A DNA stretch of 64,000 nucleotides from Dactylorhiza incarnata (taxonomy: Eukaryota > Streptophyta > Magnoliopsida > Asparagales > Orchidaceae): contig JAWHQI010000228.1 of NCBI GenBank assembly GCA_033032865.1, positions 2,766,501-2,830,500 on the forward strand. The letters are read 5' to 3'. Made by a program: the position numbers and the translations under genes. Under the pieces are notes generated by a model. It searched no databases, was not told the origin of the DNA, and saw only the letters and a program-made list of their open reading frames with translations. This document shows positions 1 through 11,930 of this stretch, in pieces; positions within the stretch are counted from its first letter, which is position 1, and every line of letters starts with the position of its first letter.

Positions 1-1056
1 TCTAGCGATCTGGCCCGAGATCGCCGAAATTGTTCCGGCTGAAAGTAAGCTTTTCTTGCGGTCTCGAAATAATTTCTTTTCATACCTTTTGTATGCCTTC
101 CTAACTTTTTCCCGCTTTTTAGCGACCTTTGCGGTCCCTGTTCAAGATCCTATCTCTCCAGCTGCAGAAGTTCTCACTCAGAGGGAGAGGAGGCTGAAGC
201 GTGAGGCCGACGTGTTCGGCACTACCTCTGAGACCGTTGAACGAGATTTCCCTTTGATCGGTTTCAAAAGAAGAATGAAGGATATCAAAGGAAAACCCCT
301 CCTCAAATGGGCGGCCAAAGAAAAGTCTGTGAAGGTGTCCACTGATCTGCCCCTGTGGAGCGGAAAGGTGACCCGTCACGCATATGCGGTCACTTCGGCT
401 TTGTATGGGAAAAAGAATACAAATGAAATACTGAATATAGAGACCGATGCGCTCCCAGACCTCTGTGCCCAAGTGATCGCTAGAAGTACAATCTTAAATC
501 ACCATATGGGGCGGTCTCTTCGCAGCGCTCTGGATGAAATAACTGTCTTGCAAGAAGAAAGAAAAGTGAGAATTTTATTTATATCTTACGAACGCGTTAC
601 CTATGATCGCGCGGTCTAACATATATCTCTTTTTTATAGCAATTTGAAAAAGCAGCTTATGACCCTGAAAATCCAGCTTTTCAGAGGGCTATGATGCATC
701 ACATTAAAGAGACCGCCGACCAGGTGCTGAACGAGGTTCGAGGCCGAGGTGGATTCACCGAAGAATATAAGGTTGTTACGTTTGCCGATCTCTTCCCTGA
801 CGCGGCACAGAGGATTGAAGAGCAATCTGCAACTGCTGAAGAGACCGCGGATGTTGCTGATGAGACCGCTGGTCAAGACGAAGATGTTGTGATCGAAGAT
901 GAAGAAAGCGGAAGCCGCTATACCCTGGGTCTGGATTCCAGTTCGAGCTCAAGCTCTGGATCTAGAATTCCAGGGAAAAGCTTAGAAGAATCTTCCGCAG
1001 AAACTGATTCTTCTTCTTCAAGCGAGCGGTCTTCTAAGAGATCAAAGAGAGAGTGA
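1..1056 (+). CDS. Accessory gene 1 of Tat/Retand element (spliced, antisense to gag-pol), 3' part
   Basis: Three exon pieces are visible: the end of exon 1 (1-44), exon 2 (123-565) and exon 3 (640-1056). The introns have GT donors at 45 (GTAAGC) and 566 (GTGAGA) and AG acceptors ending at 122 and 639. Reading stays open across both junctions and ends at TGA 1054-1056. Exons 2 and 3 are exactly as long as in the homologue at 57412-59137 (443 and 417 bp), while the introns differ by 2 bp each. Exon 2 encodes a basic segment (RERRLKRE, GFKRRMKDIKGKPLLKW). Exon 3 encodes an acidic, then Ser-rich tail ending SSKRSKRE, possibly a nuclear signal. The N-terminal domain is outside the window. The biochemical role is unknown. 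In contrast to the right copy, no internal stop is present here. Confidence 0.75.
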
Positions 1057-2566
1057 ATTGTACAAACTTTCCTTTTTCCCCTTTTGGAGACCGAGCGGTC
1101 TCGTTGTAATTGAAAATTCAGAATATATACAAAAATTAGATTCTGTTATGTTGTCTGTGGATGAGTTTATTTTTGATGCATATATTTGTTCCTCTGAGTT
1201 TGAACTCGGCATTCGATCTCAATGCCTTAGGCTTGTTACAATTTTATATCATCATTAAAGGATTTCAGGTGGCGATCTCTTGGAAAAAACAAAAAGGATC
1301 TTGAAAGAAAGACTAATACTTTGTATAAATAAAAATACTCTGCGATCTCGAGATAATCAGATCATTGAAAGACATTCAGTAACTCGACTGTGATCAGAAA
1401 ACCAACTTATTTGCAATAGTCATGCGGTCTCACATTATACAAATCGCAACATAAGGAATTAAACTTTTGGGTGTTCGGTGCCCAAATGACTGGAAATCCG
1501 TCTGACGACCCCTTTGATAACCAAAACTATTACTTGAAAAGAAAAACAATAACTCTTCATGAATCTCCAGTTTAGCGATCACATTATATTCAGACCGCCC
1601 TTTTTTGAAGAAAAATCCCAACTCACTTGATGGGAGACAGAGCATCAAGATTATTCCATGTAACTTTGAATAACGGGGAATACCAGAATCTCGATCTTAC
1701 TGAGACCGGGTCGAGCTCTGTCAAGTCGGCATAAGAGCTTTCTAAATAGCGACCTCAATTGTCCTGAAAAAGTCATGTCCGGCGATCGTAAATGACTCAT
1801 CACTCTTTGGAGAAAGTTGGAAAGAAAAACATGCGGTCTCACAAATTTCTGACCGCCCGATCCCAGTACAAAGGGATGAATAAGATTTTTCTTTTTGAAG
1901 TAAGAAGATATGAAAATGGGATCTCTAAGAATGATCCAAAAGGAATGTGTGGTTATGCCGCGGAGGCTATACCGACATTGCCTCTCTTTTTAAACAAAGG
2001 ATTACCGAGTTTACTGCAAACATGCCAATCTTAGGTTCAGGCGACGGTCACGGATGTTTCTAACCGCCCCTTAATTAACCACGCTTCAACGAGTATTCGA
2101 GAGTTACGGATCAAAATGATCGGTAGGGCAGGTGTGGTCATGTCGCGGAGGCTATACCGACATTGCTTTCCCTGAAAGATCATTAAGATCGTAACAATGT
2201 CCTTCTTAATGCATGACAGAGCTGGGCCAGCCACCTAGACCCCTTTGAAATGCTGAGGTGTGCCAGATGTCAGCAAGGACCCGGTATCCTAAACTTCCAC
2301 CGCTCAAGCTTGGCGAGCTACTGCTACACAAATTCGAAATCTCCCCGACATCTGTGGTCCCGGCAGAATTACACGTCGAGCTAACAAGTCGATGGGGAAA
2401 ATAGTAGGATCCGTCGATGTCTCACTTGACAGGTTTTTTGATTTTAAGAAATAACATTCTTAAAACTTATCACCCATCACTCATATTGCGAATGCTTTGA
2501 TAATACCTGCATGACATTTGAGAGGGAAAAAGTGAGGAAAAGAATGAGTAAATTGGATACGAACAT
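1057..2566. other. Non-coding 3' region between accessory gene 1 and pol
   Basis: No credible ORF. It corresponds to 55873-57411 of the right copy. Two direct copies of a motif around GCGGAGGCTATACCGACATT lie at about 1958-1982 and 2143-2167, roughly 184 bp apart, and the same pair occurs in the right copy near 56272 and 56452. GCGGTCTC octamers occur at 1095, 1424 and 1833. This is the convergent 3' zone shared by gag-pol and the antisense gene. Confidence 0.6.
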
Positions 2567-4609
2567 TTAAGAAAAGAAGAGTTTGAGATCATCTCCGCTC
2601 CATGAATGAGACAATTCTTTCCCTTCATAAGTTTGGAGATGGTAAGCGCCATTTTTAAGCACGTTCTTCACCACAAACGGCCCAGCCCAATTTGGGTTAA
2701 GCTTTCCAACTGAACCAGCTCTTGCTGCTGAATCTATTTTCTTCAGGACTAGATGCCCAACAGTGAATTCTTTGGTTCTTACATTTTTGTTGAATAGCCT
2801 TGCCATTCTTCTCTTTACCTCTTCTTGCCTGATGATTGCCGTATCCCTCAACTCCTCGATTAAATCAAGGCTGCATTTTAACTCCTCATCGTTTCCTTTC
2901 ATCCAGTCAATTTGACTCTGTTGCGCCAATAATACTCTTGGGCTTTTCACTTCAAATTCCACCGGAATAAGGGCTTCGGAACCGTGTGATAATTTGAATG
3001 GAGTTTCTCCAGTAGCAGAACTTGGAGTTGTCCTCAAGGCCCATAAGACGGAAGGTAGTTGTTCTGCCCAGTTGCCCCTGACATTTTCTACCTTCTTTTT
3101 CAAGAGATTTATGATGAGTTTGATGGCGGCCTCTACCTGCCCATTGCTTCTTGGATGATGCACGGAAGCGAAACGTATCTCAACGCCAATTTGCTTACAG
3201 AAATTAATAAGAATTGAATTGTTGAACTGGGAACCGTTATCCGTGATGATTTCCATTGGGATTCTGTGCCGACATATTACCTATCCCCAAATAAAATTTT
3301 TCATGGCTTGAGTCGTAATCTTGGCCAATGCCTTTGCTTCTATCCATTTGCTGAAGTAGTCAATCATAACTATAATATATCGACGTTGCCCACTTGCCAT
3401 AGGGAAAGGCCCAATCAAATCCATTCCCCAAACTGCAAACGGCCATGGAGTTGCTATCGACTTGAGTTGTTGAGCCGGCTGATTTTGGAGAGGGGCAAAC
3501 TTCTGGCACTTCACGCATTTCTTGGCAAATTTTTCCGCATCCTTCCTCATTTGAGGCCAAAAATAGCCTTGCCTTAGAATTCTTTTTTCCAAAGTTCTGG
3601 CTCCAGAGTGACTTCCACATTCTCCAGAATGGACCTCCTGAAGGACCGCTGGAATCTCCTCCTCCGAAACACACCGTGCTAATGGTGAAAGGAAAGTTCT
3701 TCTATAAAGTACTCCTGCAACAAGATAATAGTTAGCCGCTTTCCGTTTAAACCTTTTCCTATCCTTTATTGATGAATGGAGCTCTCCAGTTGAAAGATAA
3801 AGAACAAACGGATCCATCCAAGATGGATGTTGATCAATTTCCATGACCTCTCCTTCTTCAATCGCCAGGCGAAACAACTCCGAAGTTGTTCCCCCTGAGA
3901 GAAGCCCAAATTTTGCCAACTCGTCTGCTTCCACGTTCTCACCTCTTGGAATATGATTGATAGTAAAGCTTTTGAACTTCCCAACCTCAATTTTTACCAG
4001 GGTTAAATTCTGCTTTAAAATACTATCTCTAGTTTCGAAAGTCCCATTTACTTGAGAAGCCATCACCAAAGAATCTGTGAAAACTTCGACATCATCAATT
4101 CCCAGCTCCCTAGCAAACTTGAGACCGGCTAGCAAAGCCTCATATTCCGCCTGATTGTTTGTTACTTGAAAATAGAACTTCAGCGCTTGATCCAGCCTTA
4201 CTCCATTTGGGTTGACTAAGACAACTCCTGCTCCGGAAGAATTTTTCCCTGAAGCTCCGTCCACGAAGATTTTCCAGGCAAGGGGCACTCCGACCCCTTT
4301 CTGTGACTCAACTTCTTTGGCATCCACAATGAAGTCTGCTAAGACCTGAGCTTTGATTGCCATCCTTGGAACATAGGATATGTCAAACTCACTGAGCTCT
4401 ATTGCCCACTTTGCCAACCTGCCTGAATGCCCCGGCTTCTCCAAGATACTTTTCAATGGAAGATCAGTAACGACTAGAATTGAGTGAGCTTGAAAATATG
4501 GCCTTAATCTTCTTGCTGAAGTTATAAGCATTAAAGCCAACTTTTCGAGAATAGGATAACGAGTCTCTGCATTCTTCAGGATTCGACTTACGTAATCGGA
4601 TACGAACAT
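2567..4609 (-). pseudogene. Tandem duplicate of aRNase H-integrase segment of Tat/Retand pol
   Basis: Two open stretches (4609-3281 and 3256-2567) encode the end of the first RNase H (ILKNAETRYPILEKLAL), a full archaeal-type RNase H (IFVDGASG, NNQAEYEALLAGL, TDSLVMASQ, EADELAKF) and integrase (H-H-C-C zinc site ending KKCVKCQKF, WGMDLIGPFP, ITDNGSQFNN, SNGQVEAA). A TAG replaces a Glu codon at 3279-3281. It sits head-to-tail with the near-identical segment upstream at 4610-6462, offset 2,043 bp. The junction near 4595-4599 fuses RNase H sequence (CTTACGTAAT) to the segment that normally follows the end of integrase. The C-terminus ends DDLKLFFS as in the other copies. Confidence 0.85.
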
Positions 4610-6307
4610 TTAAGAAAAGAAGAGTTTGAGATCATCTCCGCTCCATGAATGAGACAATTCTTTTCCTTCATAAGTTTGGAGATGATAAGCACCACTTTTA
4701 AGAACGCTCTTTATCACAAACGGCCCCGCCCAATTTGGGTTAAGCTTTCCAACTGAACCAGCTCTTGCTGCTGAATCTATTTTCTTCAGGACTAGATCCC
4801 CAACAGTGAACTCTTTGGTTCTTACATTTTTGTTGAATAGCCTCGTCATTCTTCTCTTCACCTCTTCTTGCCTGATGATTGCCGTATCTCTCAACTCCTC
4901 AATTAAATCAAGGCTGCATTTTAGCTCCTCATCATTTCCTTCCATCCAGTCAATTTGACTCTGTTGCGCCAATAACACTCTTGGGCTGTTTACTTCAAAT
5001 TCCACCGGGATAAGGGCTTCGGAACCGTGTGATAATTTGAATGGAGTTTCTCCAGTAGCAGAACTTGGAGTTGTCCTCAAGGCCCACAAGACGGAAGGTA
5101 GTTGTTCTGCCCAGTTGCCCCTGACATTTTCTACCTTCTTTTTTAAGAGATTTATGTTGAGTTTGTTGGCGGCCTCTACCTGCCCATTGCTTCTTGGATG
5201 ATGTACGGAAGCGAAACGTAGCTCAACGCCAATTTGCTTACAGAAATTAATAAGAATTGAATTGTTGAACTGGGAACCGTTATCCTTGATGATTGCCATT
5301 GGGATTCCGTGCCGACATATTATCTCTCCCCAAATAAAATTTTTCACGGCTTGAGTCGTAATTTTGGCCAGTGCCTTTGCTTCTATCCATTTGCTGAAGT
5401 AGTCAATCATGACTATAATATATCGACGTTGCCCACTTGCCATAGGAAAAGGCCCAATCAAATCCATTCCCCAAACTGCAAACGGCCATGGAGTTGCTAT
5501 CGACTTGAGTTGTTGAGCCGGCTGATTTTGGAGAGGGGCAAACTTCTGGCACTTCACACATTTCTTGGCAAATTTTTCCGCATCCTTCCTCATTTGAGGC
5601 CAAAAATAGCCTTGCCTTAGAATTCTTTTTTGCAAAGTTCTGGCTCCAGAGTGACTTCCACATTCTCCAGAATGGACCTCCTGAAGGACCGCTGGAATCT
5701 CCTCCTTCGAAACACACCGGGCTAATGGTGAAAGGAAAGTTCTTCTATAAAGTACTCCTGCAACAAGATAATAGTTAGCCGTTTTCCGTTTAAACCTTTT
5801 CCTATCCTTTATTGATGAACGGAGCTCTCCAGTTGAGAGATATAGAACAAACGGATCCATCCAAGGCGGATGTTGATCAATCTCCATGACCTCTCCTTCT
5901 TCAATCGCCGGGCGAAACAACTCCGAAGTTGTTCCTCCTGAGAGAAGTCCAAATTTTGCCAACTCATCTGCTTCCACGTTCTCACCTCTTGGAATATGAT
6001 TGATAGCAAAGCTTTTGAACTTCCCCACCTCAATTTTTACCAGAGTTAGATACTGCTTTAAAATACTATCTCTAGTTTCAAAAGTCACATTTACTTGAGA
6101 AGCCATCACCAAAGAATCTGTGAAAACTTCGACATCATCAATCCCCAGCTCCCTAGCAAACTTGAGACCGGCTAGCAAAGCCTCATATTCCGCCTGATTG
6201 TTTGTTACTTGGAAATAGAACTTCAGCGCTTGATCCAGTCTTACTCCATTTGGGTTGATTAAGATAACTCCTGCTCCGGAAGAATTTTTCCCTGAAGCTC
6301 CGTCCAC
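4610..6307 (-). pseudogene. Archaeal-type RNase H and integrase of Tat/Retand pol (original position)
   Basis: 565 codons open. The order is RNase H of the archaeal type (VDGASG near the start, NNQAEYEALLAGL, TDSLVMAS, EADELAKFG), integrase zinc domain (HSGECGSHSG...CVKCQKF), catalytic core (MDLIGPFP; IKDNGSQFNN where other copies have ITDNG; SNGQVEAANK) and C-terminal domain ending DDLKLFFS. The reading frame is cut from upstream pol by a Trp-to-stop change (TGG to TGA) just before IFVDGASG. Immediately upstream about 177 bp (59 codons) linking the first RNase H to this one are missing compared with both other copies, an in-frame deletion. Confidence 0.85.
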
Positions 6308-6316
6308 GAAGATTTT

Positions 6317-7426
6317 TCAGGCAAGGGGCACTCCGACCCCCTTCTGCGAGTGAGCTTGGAAATATGGTCTCAATCTTCTTGCTGAAGTTATAAGCATTAA
6401 AGCTAACTTTTCGAGGATAGGATAACTAGTCTCTGCATTCTTCAGGATTCGACTTACGTAATAGACTGGGAATTGCTTCTTTTTCTCCTCTCGGACCAAA
6501 ACAGAGCTTATGGCATCAGTTCCGACTCCCATATATAGGAAAAGATTTTCTCCCTCTCGCGGGCTTTGGAGCAAAGGAGTTGATGTCAATTGCTTCTTCA
6601 GCTGAGTGAAAGCATCATCACATTCCTTTGTCCACTCGAACCTACTCCCTCCCCGGAGGGTTTTAAAGAAAGGTGCACTCTTATCTCCTGAACGGGAGAT
6701 AAAGCGATTTAAACCTGCCATCCTCCCTCCCAGCTGCTGAATTTCTTTTGGGGACTTGGGAGGTGGCATTTCCAGAATAGCTTTCACTTTGTCAGGATTG
6801 GGTTCCAGCCCTTCTGGAGTAAGGAGATGATCCAGGAATTTTCCTTTACTTGCCCCGAAAACACACTTCAACGGATTCAACCTCATATTAAAAGTTCGAA
6901 GGGTTGCAAAAGTTTCCGAGAGGTCTCTAAGATGAGAAGAAAACAGTTTACTTTTTACCAAGAGGTCATCAACATATACCTCGAGTTTTCTTCCTTTTTG
7001 ACTTCTGAACACTGTGTCCATCATTTTCTGATAGGTTGCACCAGCATTCTTTAGCCCGAAAGGCATTACGAGATAACAGAAGCAACCATCATTTGTGATA
7101 AATGAAGTATGGGGTTTATCTGGTTTATGCATTCTGATTTGATGATAACCTGAAAAAGCATCTAAAAAACTGATAAAAGAATAACCTACCGCAGAATCTA
7201 CTAAAGAATCTATCCGAGGCAAGGGGTAGCAATCCTTGGGGCAAGCTTTATTGAGTTTGGTAAAGTCGACACACATCCTCCACTTTCCACCTGGCTTCTT
7301 TACCATTACAATGTTTGACACCCATTCCGGGTATTGAATTGGTTGGATGAACTTTGCCTTCAGGAGCTTCTCTATCTCTTCACGGATAGGCTGTGCTAGA
7401 GTAGTTGCAACAGACCTCTTCTTCTG
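6317..7426 (-). pseudogene. Reverse transcriptase and RNase H of Tat/Retand pol
   Basis: Encodes RT fingers and palm (KLNKACPKDCYPLPRID, FLDAFSGYHQI, MPFGLKNAGATYQ, catalytic VYVDDLLVKSK) followed by the thumb, connection and N-terminal part of the gypsy RNase H (FEWTKECDDAF, YVSRILKNAETSYPILEKLAL). It continues directly from the upstream ORF, separated only by a Gln-to-stop change (TAG) near 7427 after HHLNLDPNFIPI. It ends at the TGA near 6317 that precedes the archaeal-type RNase H. The YVDD catalytic residues are intact, so inactivation comes from nonsense changes rather than loss of active-site residues. Confidence 0.88.
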
Positions 7427-9241
7427 CTAGATTGGGATGAAGTTTGGGTCAAGATTGAGATGATGGCAAGCAACATCTGGGTCCACTCCGGGCATGTCAT
7501 CTGCCGACCAAGCGAAGATATCTAGATTTTGCAGAAGGCAAGAGATGAGCTGACCCTTGTCAGCTTCGGATAACTCAGCGTTGATGGAGAGGCTCTTGCT
7601 CTCATCTTCCTCGCTGATCCGGACTTCTTGAGTTGCTTGGGCAGGTTCCAAGCGCACTCCATCTCTTGCATCCTCCTCAATTTCTTCTGCAACTGGAACT
7701 TGTTCAGGAGCTTCGATTGATTCAGCCATCATGATTTCTTGGGGAGGAGAGGATACGATCATGTTGACCGTCTTTACATAGCATTCCCTGGCTTTCCTTG
7801 GGTCGCTCTTTATTCGGTGTTGTTTGCCGTTCAAGGCGAACTTCACCGCTTGATGGTAGGTGGAGACGATGGCTTGATAGGCATTCAAGAAGGGTCTTCC
7901 AAAGATGGCGTTGTAGCTACTGGGAGCATCAACGACTATAAATTTGACCAGCTTCACTATCCCTCCCAGAATCACAGAAAGAGTGACGAGCCCTTCTACT
8001 TCTTTCTTCTCTCCTGAAAAACCATAGAGGGGGCCTTCAGTCAAAAGGAGGGTTTTACCTGTCTTCAATGCCTCGAAGGCGGGTTTGAAGAGCACATTGA
8101 CTGAACTTCCCGTGTCAATCAGAATCTTCTCTACTGTATAATTTTCAATTACGGCTTTGATGACGACTGCGTCGTCAAAAGGATTCGTGGTCTGAGGAAG
8201 GTCTTCATCACCGAAAGTGACCGTTCCCCATACCGGAGCTGAAGAGGTGGCAGCAACCTCTGATTGATAAACCCTTTTCAGACTCGCCTTTCTTGAAGAT
8301 TCCAGACCTGCACCTCCGTGGATGCAGAAGAGATTGCCCAAGACGCCTTCGTCGTCAACATCCACGCATTCATTAGGAAAGCCGATATTGCTAAGATGGC
8401 CAATATCGTCCACTTCTTCGCATTCCCAATGGACTTTCGCTACTTCCTTAGCCTTGGAGGTTGAGGCTTTGGAAGAATCATTCTTCTGGATGAGATCTCG
8501 AAGCTTACCCTCCTTCAGAAGCTTCTCTAAGAATAGGTGGAGTGCTCTACAATCCTCTGTCAAATGACCCCTATCTCTGTGATATTCACAATAGAGAGTT
8601 GGGTTCCTAGTTTTCGGGTCAGAATTCAGCGGAGCTGGCCTCTTGAAAAAGGGCTGCTTCTGAAGGACTTGAAGCACTAAATTCATAGAAACGCCAAAGT
8701 CCGTGAAGGACTCTTGGGATTCATTGTAAAGTGAAGGAATGGGTAGAAGAGGAGGTTGAGCATACTGGATCTGGTGGATGGGGGTGACTTGCAGAGCAGG
8801 AGTAGCGGGAGTTTGAAGAAATGAATTTTGAAGTGGGAAGGATTGATTACCTCGGTTGAAGCGGTTGTTGCGGTAATTCTTACCTCTTGGAGCTGGAGGT
8901 GGGATCTCTTGTCGGGGCTTAGAGGAAGACGAAGCCGGATAGAATCCCGCGGAGCCTTTCTGAGTGGCCTTGTTTGTCAGATTGCTCACATAGGTGGGGT
9001 TGTTGATCTCCCCTTCTATGTAGCGATTGGCAATGCTAATCAGCTCCTGATAGGAGCTAGGCTCCTTGGTTGTAACTTTGAATTTCAGAGGACCCTCCTG
9101 CAGACCACTGATCAAAGCCACCATATAGAGCTCGGGATCCATATCCCTAACTCCTAAGATCTCTTTCTGAAAAACGGTCAACGAAATGTGCTGCAGTTTC
9201 GTTGTTCCCTTGCCTGATCTTGAAGAGGGTCGCAGGACCAC
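7427..9241 (-). pseudogene. Gag C-terminus with zinc knuckle, aspartic protease and start of RT (Tat/Retand)
   Basis: 604 open codons. The first part continues the capsid domain (FQKEILGVRDMDPELYMVALISGLQ...FKVTTKEPSSYQELISIA), then comes a Pro/Gln-rich linker. A zinc knuckle of the Tat type follows (CEYHRDRGHLTEDC), then a retropepsin-like protease (LIDTGSSVNVLF, later IFGRPFLNAYQAIVSTYHQ). It ends with the RT leader (LDIFAWSADDMPGVDP). The start is not a true initiator: a +1 insertion in a T run near 9165 separates this frame from the upstream gag ORF. Gag, protease and RT were therefore one polyprotein in the ancestor. Confidence 0.88.
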
Positions 9242-10064
9242 TCTTCCTCTTCTTTGCGGTGGCGAACCTCAGGAGGAGCTCTTGCGTCAGGGAAGCAAAG
9301 CTTGGGATAGATTGACAAGGCAGCTTATAGAACCATTCCATGGCTGACCCATCGAAGGAGGTGACCATCAGCTTGCACCTCACTCCATCTGAAATGTTCC
9401 TGAGAGCCACAGCAGACTCGAAGGCTTGAAGATGGCACATTGGGTCGGTTTCTCCTGTATACACTGGAAGGCGAGGTTCTTTGAATCCATGAGGAATCGG
9501 ATCCCAACGAATCTCATCGGTAAAGGGGGAAGGCTCCCCGAAAACAGAAGGTCCTGGAGGAGGAAGAAAAGAGGCAGGAGGATCTTGAGGGTAAGCAAAT
9601 CCTTCTTCAAAATTCAGGGTCTGGGCCGGAGGCCCCTGTGCTGCGGCTCGAAAAGAGTTACGACGGGCGGCAAACTCCTCATGTTGAGATCGCTGAGGAG
9701 CTGCGGGCTGGAGGACGGGGTGATCGCTCGGGTGACCGCCTGCCATGCGGTCTGGAGTGGCGACTTGAGAGGTTTGAGGAAGGATCTTCTGGGAGATCGC
9801 GGCTAGAACCTGGTTCATAGCCTCAATCTGCTTCGCAGACTCCTGCTGAGCCCGGACAACTTCTTGCCGATCTCGAGCGGCCTCTTGCTGAGACCGCGCG
9901 ATCTCCTGCTGAACAGAGGTGGCGTCCTGCCTAGCTCGGGCGGCCTCACAGAGAGCTTGTTCAACACGAAGCTCAAAGCGGCGTTCAAGCGCTTCTAACG
10001 GATTGTGATCGGAAGGGGGAACGCTGGGAGATCGCAAGGGACGACCTCTACGGTGATCAGCCAT
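9147..10064 (-). pseudogene. Gag N-terminus/capsid of Tat/Retand element
   Basis: Starts MADHRRGRPLRSPSVPP just downstream of the 5' LTR. Residues about 30-80 form a predicted coiled coil of five 7-residue repeats (pattern QQEAARD/RQEVVRA), encoded by roughly 21-bp repeats. A Pro-rich linker follows and then the retrotransposon gag capsid domain (DPMCHLQAFESAV, MEWFYKLP, LLLRF). The frame is lost near 9165 through an extra T (TTTTT against TTTT in the right copy), with capsid continuing in the ORF that starts at 9241. The coiled coil would serve Gag multimerisation; that role is inferred. Confidence 0.85.
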
Positions 10065-10122
10065 CTTGGAAGTCTATGGATTTCACCTGACACTTCGAAA
10101 TCTGAAGGTCGCGTGTTCGTTC

Positions 10123-10614
10123 TGTTGGTGGCAAAAATGGTACCTCCAAAATTCACACTAAAAGGGATGGGAGAAAACTGCGAAGTGCAGGTTACTAAGA
10201 CAGAAGATGCTGGAAACAAAAGGAAAAACGATCACGAAATGGCGATCACGAAGAAATGAGACCGCTTACACAGGTTGTAAGCTGGAGCCTCGGAGCCAAA
10301 AGTGCTTTCTGGTACCCCTACCCCTCTATTTATAGACGAGGGGGCTGCCCAAACGGGCAGAACTAAAAAACTACGGGCTGCCCGGGGTACAGGAGAGCCA
10401 GGGCAGGGAAATGGGGTACAAATAACAAAAATAACAAAAATAAGAAAAGCGACCAGACCGCTTGAGCCGGCGATCTCGCACCATCTTGATCGCTGGGTAC
10501 TTGGAAAATCAGACCAGGCTGAAGGCTGGCGATCTCGGCGATCACCTAACTTGAGACCGCTGAGACCGGGAAAAACGAACGATGAGAGGAGGTCGCGGGC
10601 TTTCTGGGCGAACA
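10123..10614 (-). repeat. 5' LTR of left Tat/Retand element
   Basis: 492 bp, TG at 10614 and CA at 10123 on the minus strand. Aligned by eye, it is homologous along its whole length to the 483-bp LTRs at 49703-50185 and 61922-62404. A TATA box (TATAAATA on the minus strand) lies at 10327-10334 in a conserved context before GAGGGGTAGGGG. Inside the element the next ATG is that of gag (10064). I could not assign a tRNA to the region at 10065-10122 that should hold the primer-binding site. Confidence 0.88.
10327..10334 (-). promoter_or_regulatory. TATA box of Tat/Retand LTR promoter
   Basis: TATAAATA on the minus strand, conserved in sequence and position with 49976-49983, 62195-62202 and 14427-14434. 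It lies about 200 bp before the LTR end and would drive gag-pol. Confidence 0.7.
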
Positions 10615-11627
10615 ATGCCATACCTCAAGGTTGGGGCTGAAGTTTGGGAGCTCCAGGCGGCCTTAAATGGATGGTGGTTCCAGGGGGTAGCTAACACGAG
10701 TCTAGAGTCCACAAGTGCGGAATGTAGACTCACACAAGTACCACCAATCGATAAAGAAGTAGGCCGTATGACCTCCCCACTAAGGGGCACAGAAAACTCA
10801 GTAGTCATAATCTCATCGTGATCATCAACCTCCTGAGTGACCTCGGGATGTCCAACCGAGGGCTCCCTAAGGACGATGGGAACGTGCATAGGTTGACTAA
10901 TCAGGGCAACCTCTCTCGCAGGCACTAAATCAGACGTGGGTGCCTCCACTGGGACAATATCAATAGGCAGGATGGGGCTAAAAGGGTCAGACTCGGGTGT
11001 TATGATCAAGCTCGGTGTGTTGACCTCAGGGTGGCTAACACAATCGACGGGCTGACTTTGACTAACAGTGTCAAAATCCCCATGCGTGTCAATATCGGGT
11101 GGTGTCGACTCAACTGAGCCACAAATGTCTCCAGATGAGACTGTGGGCTTCCTGGGCGGAGTGGACCTAAGAGATATAAGCCGACCTTGATGCATGAAGT
11201 CTAAGGTGTCATCGCGATCATCGCATAGAATATCATGATGAGCAAGCCAATGGTGTCCTAGCAGTACATGAAAGTCCTTCATGGGAAGGACATCGCACCA
11301 AACATGCTCAGAATAGGCTTTGATGGTGAGGGGCACCAAACATCAACGGGACACTAACACAACGCTCTCATCAGGGCATATGAGCCAATATGGGTGGGGT
11401 TGTGGTTCAGTGGTCACCAACATCCTAGACACCGCGTTCTCCGTGATAGCATTTGTGTGGCAGACGCTATCGACAACAAGCCTGCACCACTTCTCACCGT
11501 GTTTAAAATTTAATTTAAATTGGTGCATCGAGCCACGGCTGAACCTAATTATCTTCATAGAGCAGGCCCGTGGTGTAGTTATACGTGAAAGGGGCGGGGG
11601 ATACCCTGGATTCAGCCTAGTAGTCAT
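10615..11627 (-). pseudogene. Gypsy protease-region fragment
   Basis: Two minus-strand stretches (11627-11343 and 11339-10615) read as one degraded gypsy protease region. WCRLVVDSVCHTNAI looks like the active-site strand with D-S/T-G lost, followed by TEPQPHPYWL, VWCDVLPMKDFHVLLGHHWLAHHD and DTLDFMHQGR, typical of the C-terminal half of this retropepsin and the Pro/Ser-rich spacer toward RT. RT is absent because the left Tat/Retand element begins at 10614. Upstream only about 290 bp separate it from a primer-binding site at 11916, so gag has been deleted. The clade cannot be fixed without RT. Confidence 0.7.
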
Positions 11628-11915
11628 TACTAGTGAAAAATTAGGTGTTGTCCAGTATAAAAATTACGAGCGTTTAATTTTTGTAGCCACCTAAACCTTA
11701 ATGAAACTGAAATATTTTTTTATTTTAATTCATATATCTTGACTAAGAACCTACAGGAATTTTGTTTGTTGATTCCGACGAAATTTTGAAAATCGCTATT
11801 TGCACACCAATTCTAAAAAATTCAGATTTTGGCAAAACGGTGCACACCCAAGTGAGGGCGGATAGCCTACGGATTAGAGTAAGGATGGTGTCGATTGAGA
11901 AATCAACACAACCTC
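11628..11915. other. Non-coding leader between primer site and protease fragment
   Basis: No ORF of interest. It spans the short distance between the primer-binding site and the protease remnant of the same minus-strand gypsy element, where gag should be. Nothing else is recognisable. Confidence 0.4.
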
Positions 11916-11927
11916 GCTTTGATACCA
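11916..11927 (-). other. Primer-binding site, tRNA-iMet type, of gypsy element
   Basis: Minus strand reads TGGTATCAAAGC, one mismatch from the plant initiator-methionine site TGGTATCAGAGC. It lies 3 bp inside the CA end of the LTR at 11931. Confidence 0.7.
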
Positions 11928-11930
11928 AAT

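Larger units (their letters stand above)
1..10614 (-). mobile_element. Tat/Retand-like Ty3/gypsy LTR retrotransposon, left copy, truncated by window start
   Basis: Reading on the minus strand, this element runs from its 5' LTR (10123-10614) through gag, protease, RT, RNase H and integrase to an antisense accessory gene that enters the window at base 1. The 3' LTR lies outside. Sequence and order match the complete copy at 49703-62404, so both belong to one family. Placement in the Tat clade rests on a second, archaeal-type RNase H between RT/RNase H and integrase, a zinc knuckle of the CEYH...GH...C type, and antisense ORFs beyond pol. Gag-pol is broken by a frameshift near 9165, stops near 7427 and 6317 and a tandem duplication, so this copy is dead. 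It is inserted in a gypsy protease fragment whose remains start at 10615. Confidence 0.9.

Noticed and set aside
10123..10259. tRNA-like TTCGAA words after the Tat LTR as a primer site
   Set aside because: No TGG start and no convincing complement to a tRNA 3' end.
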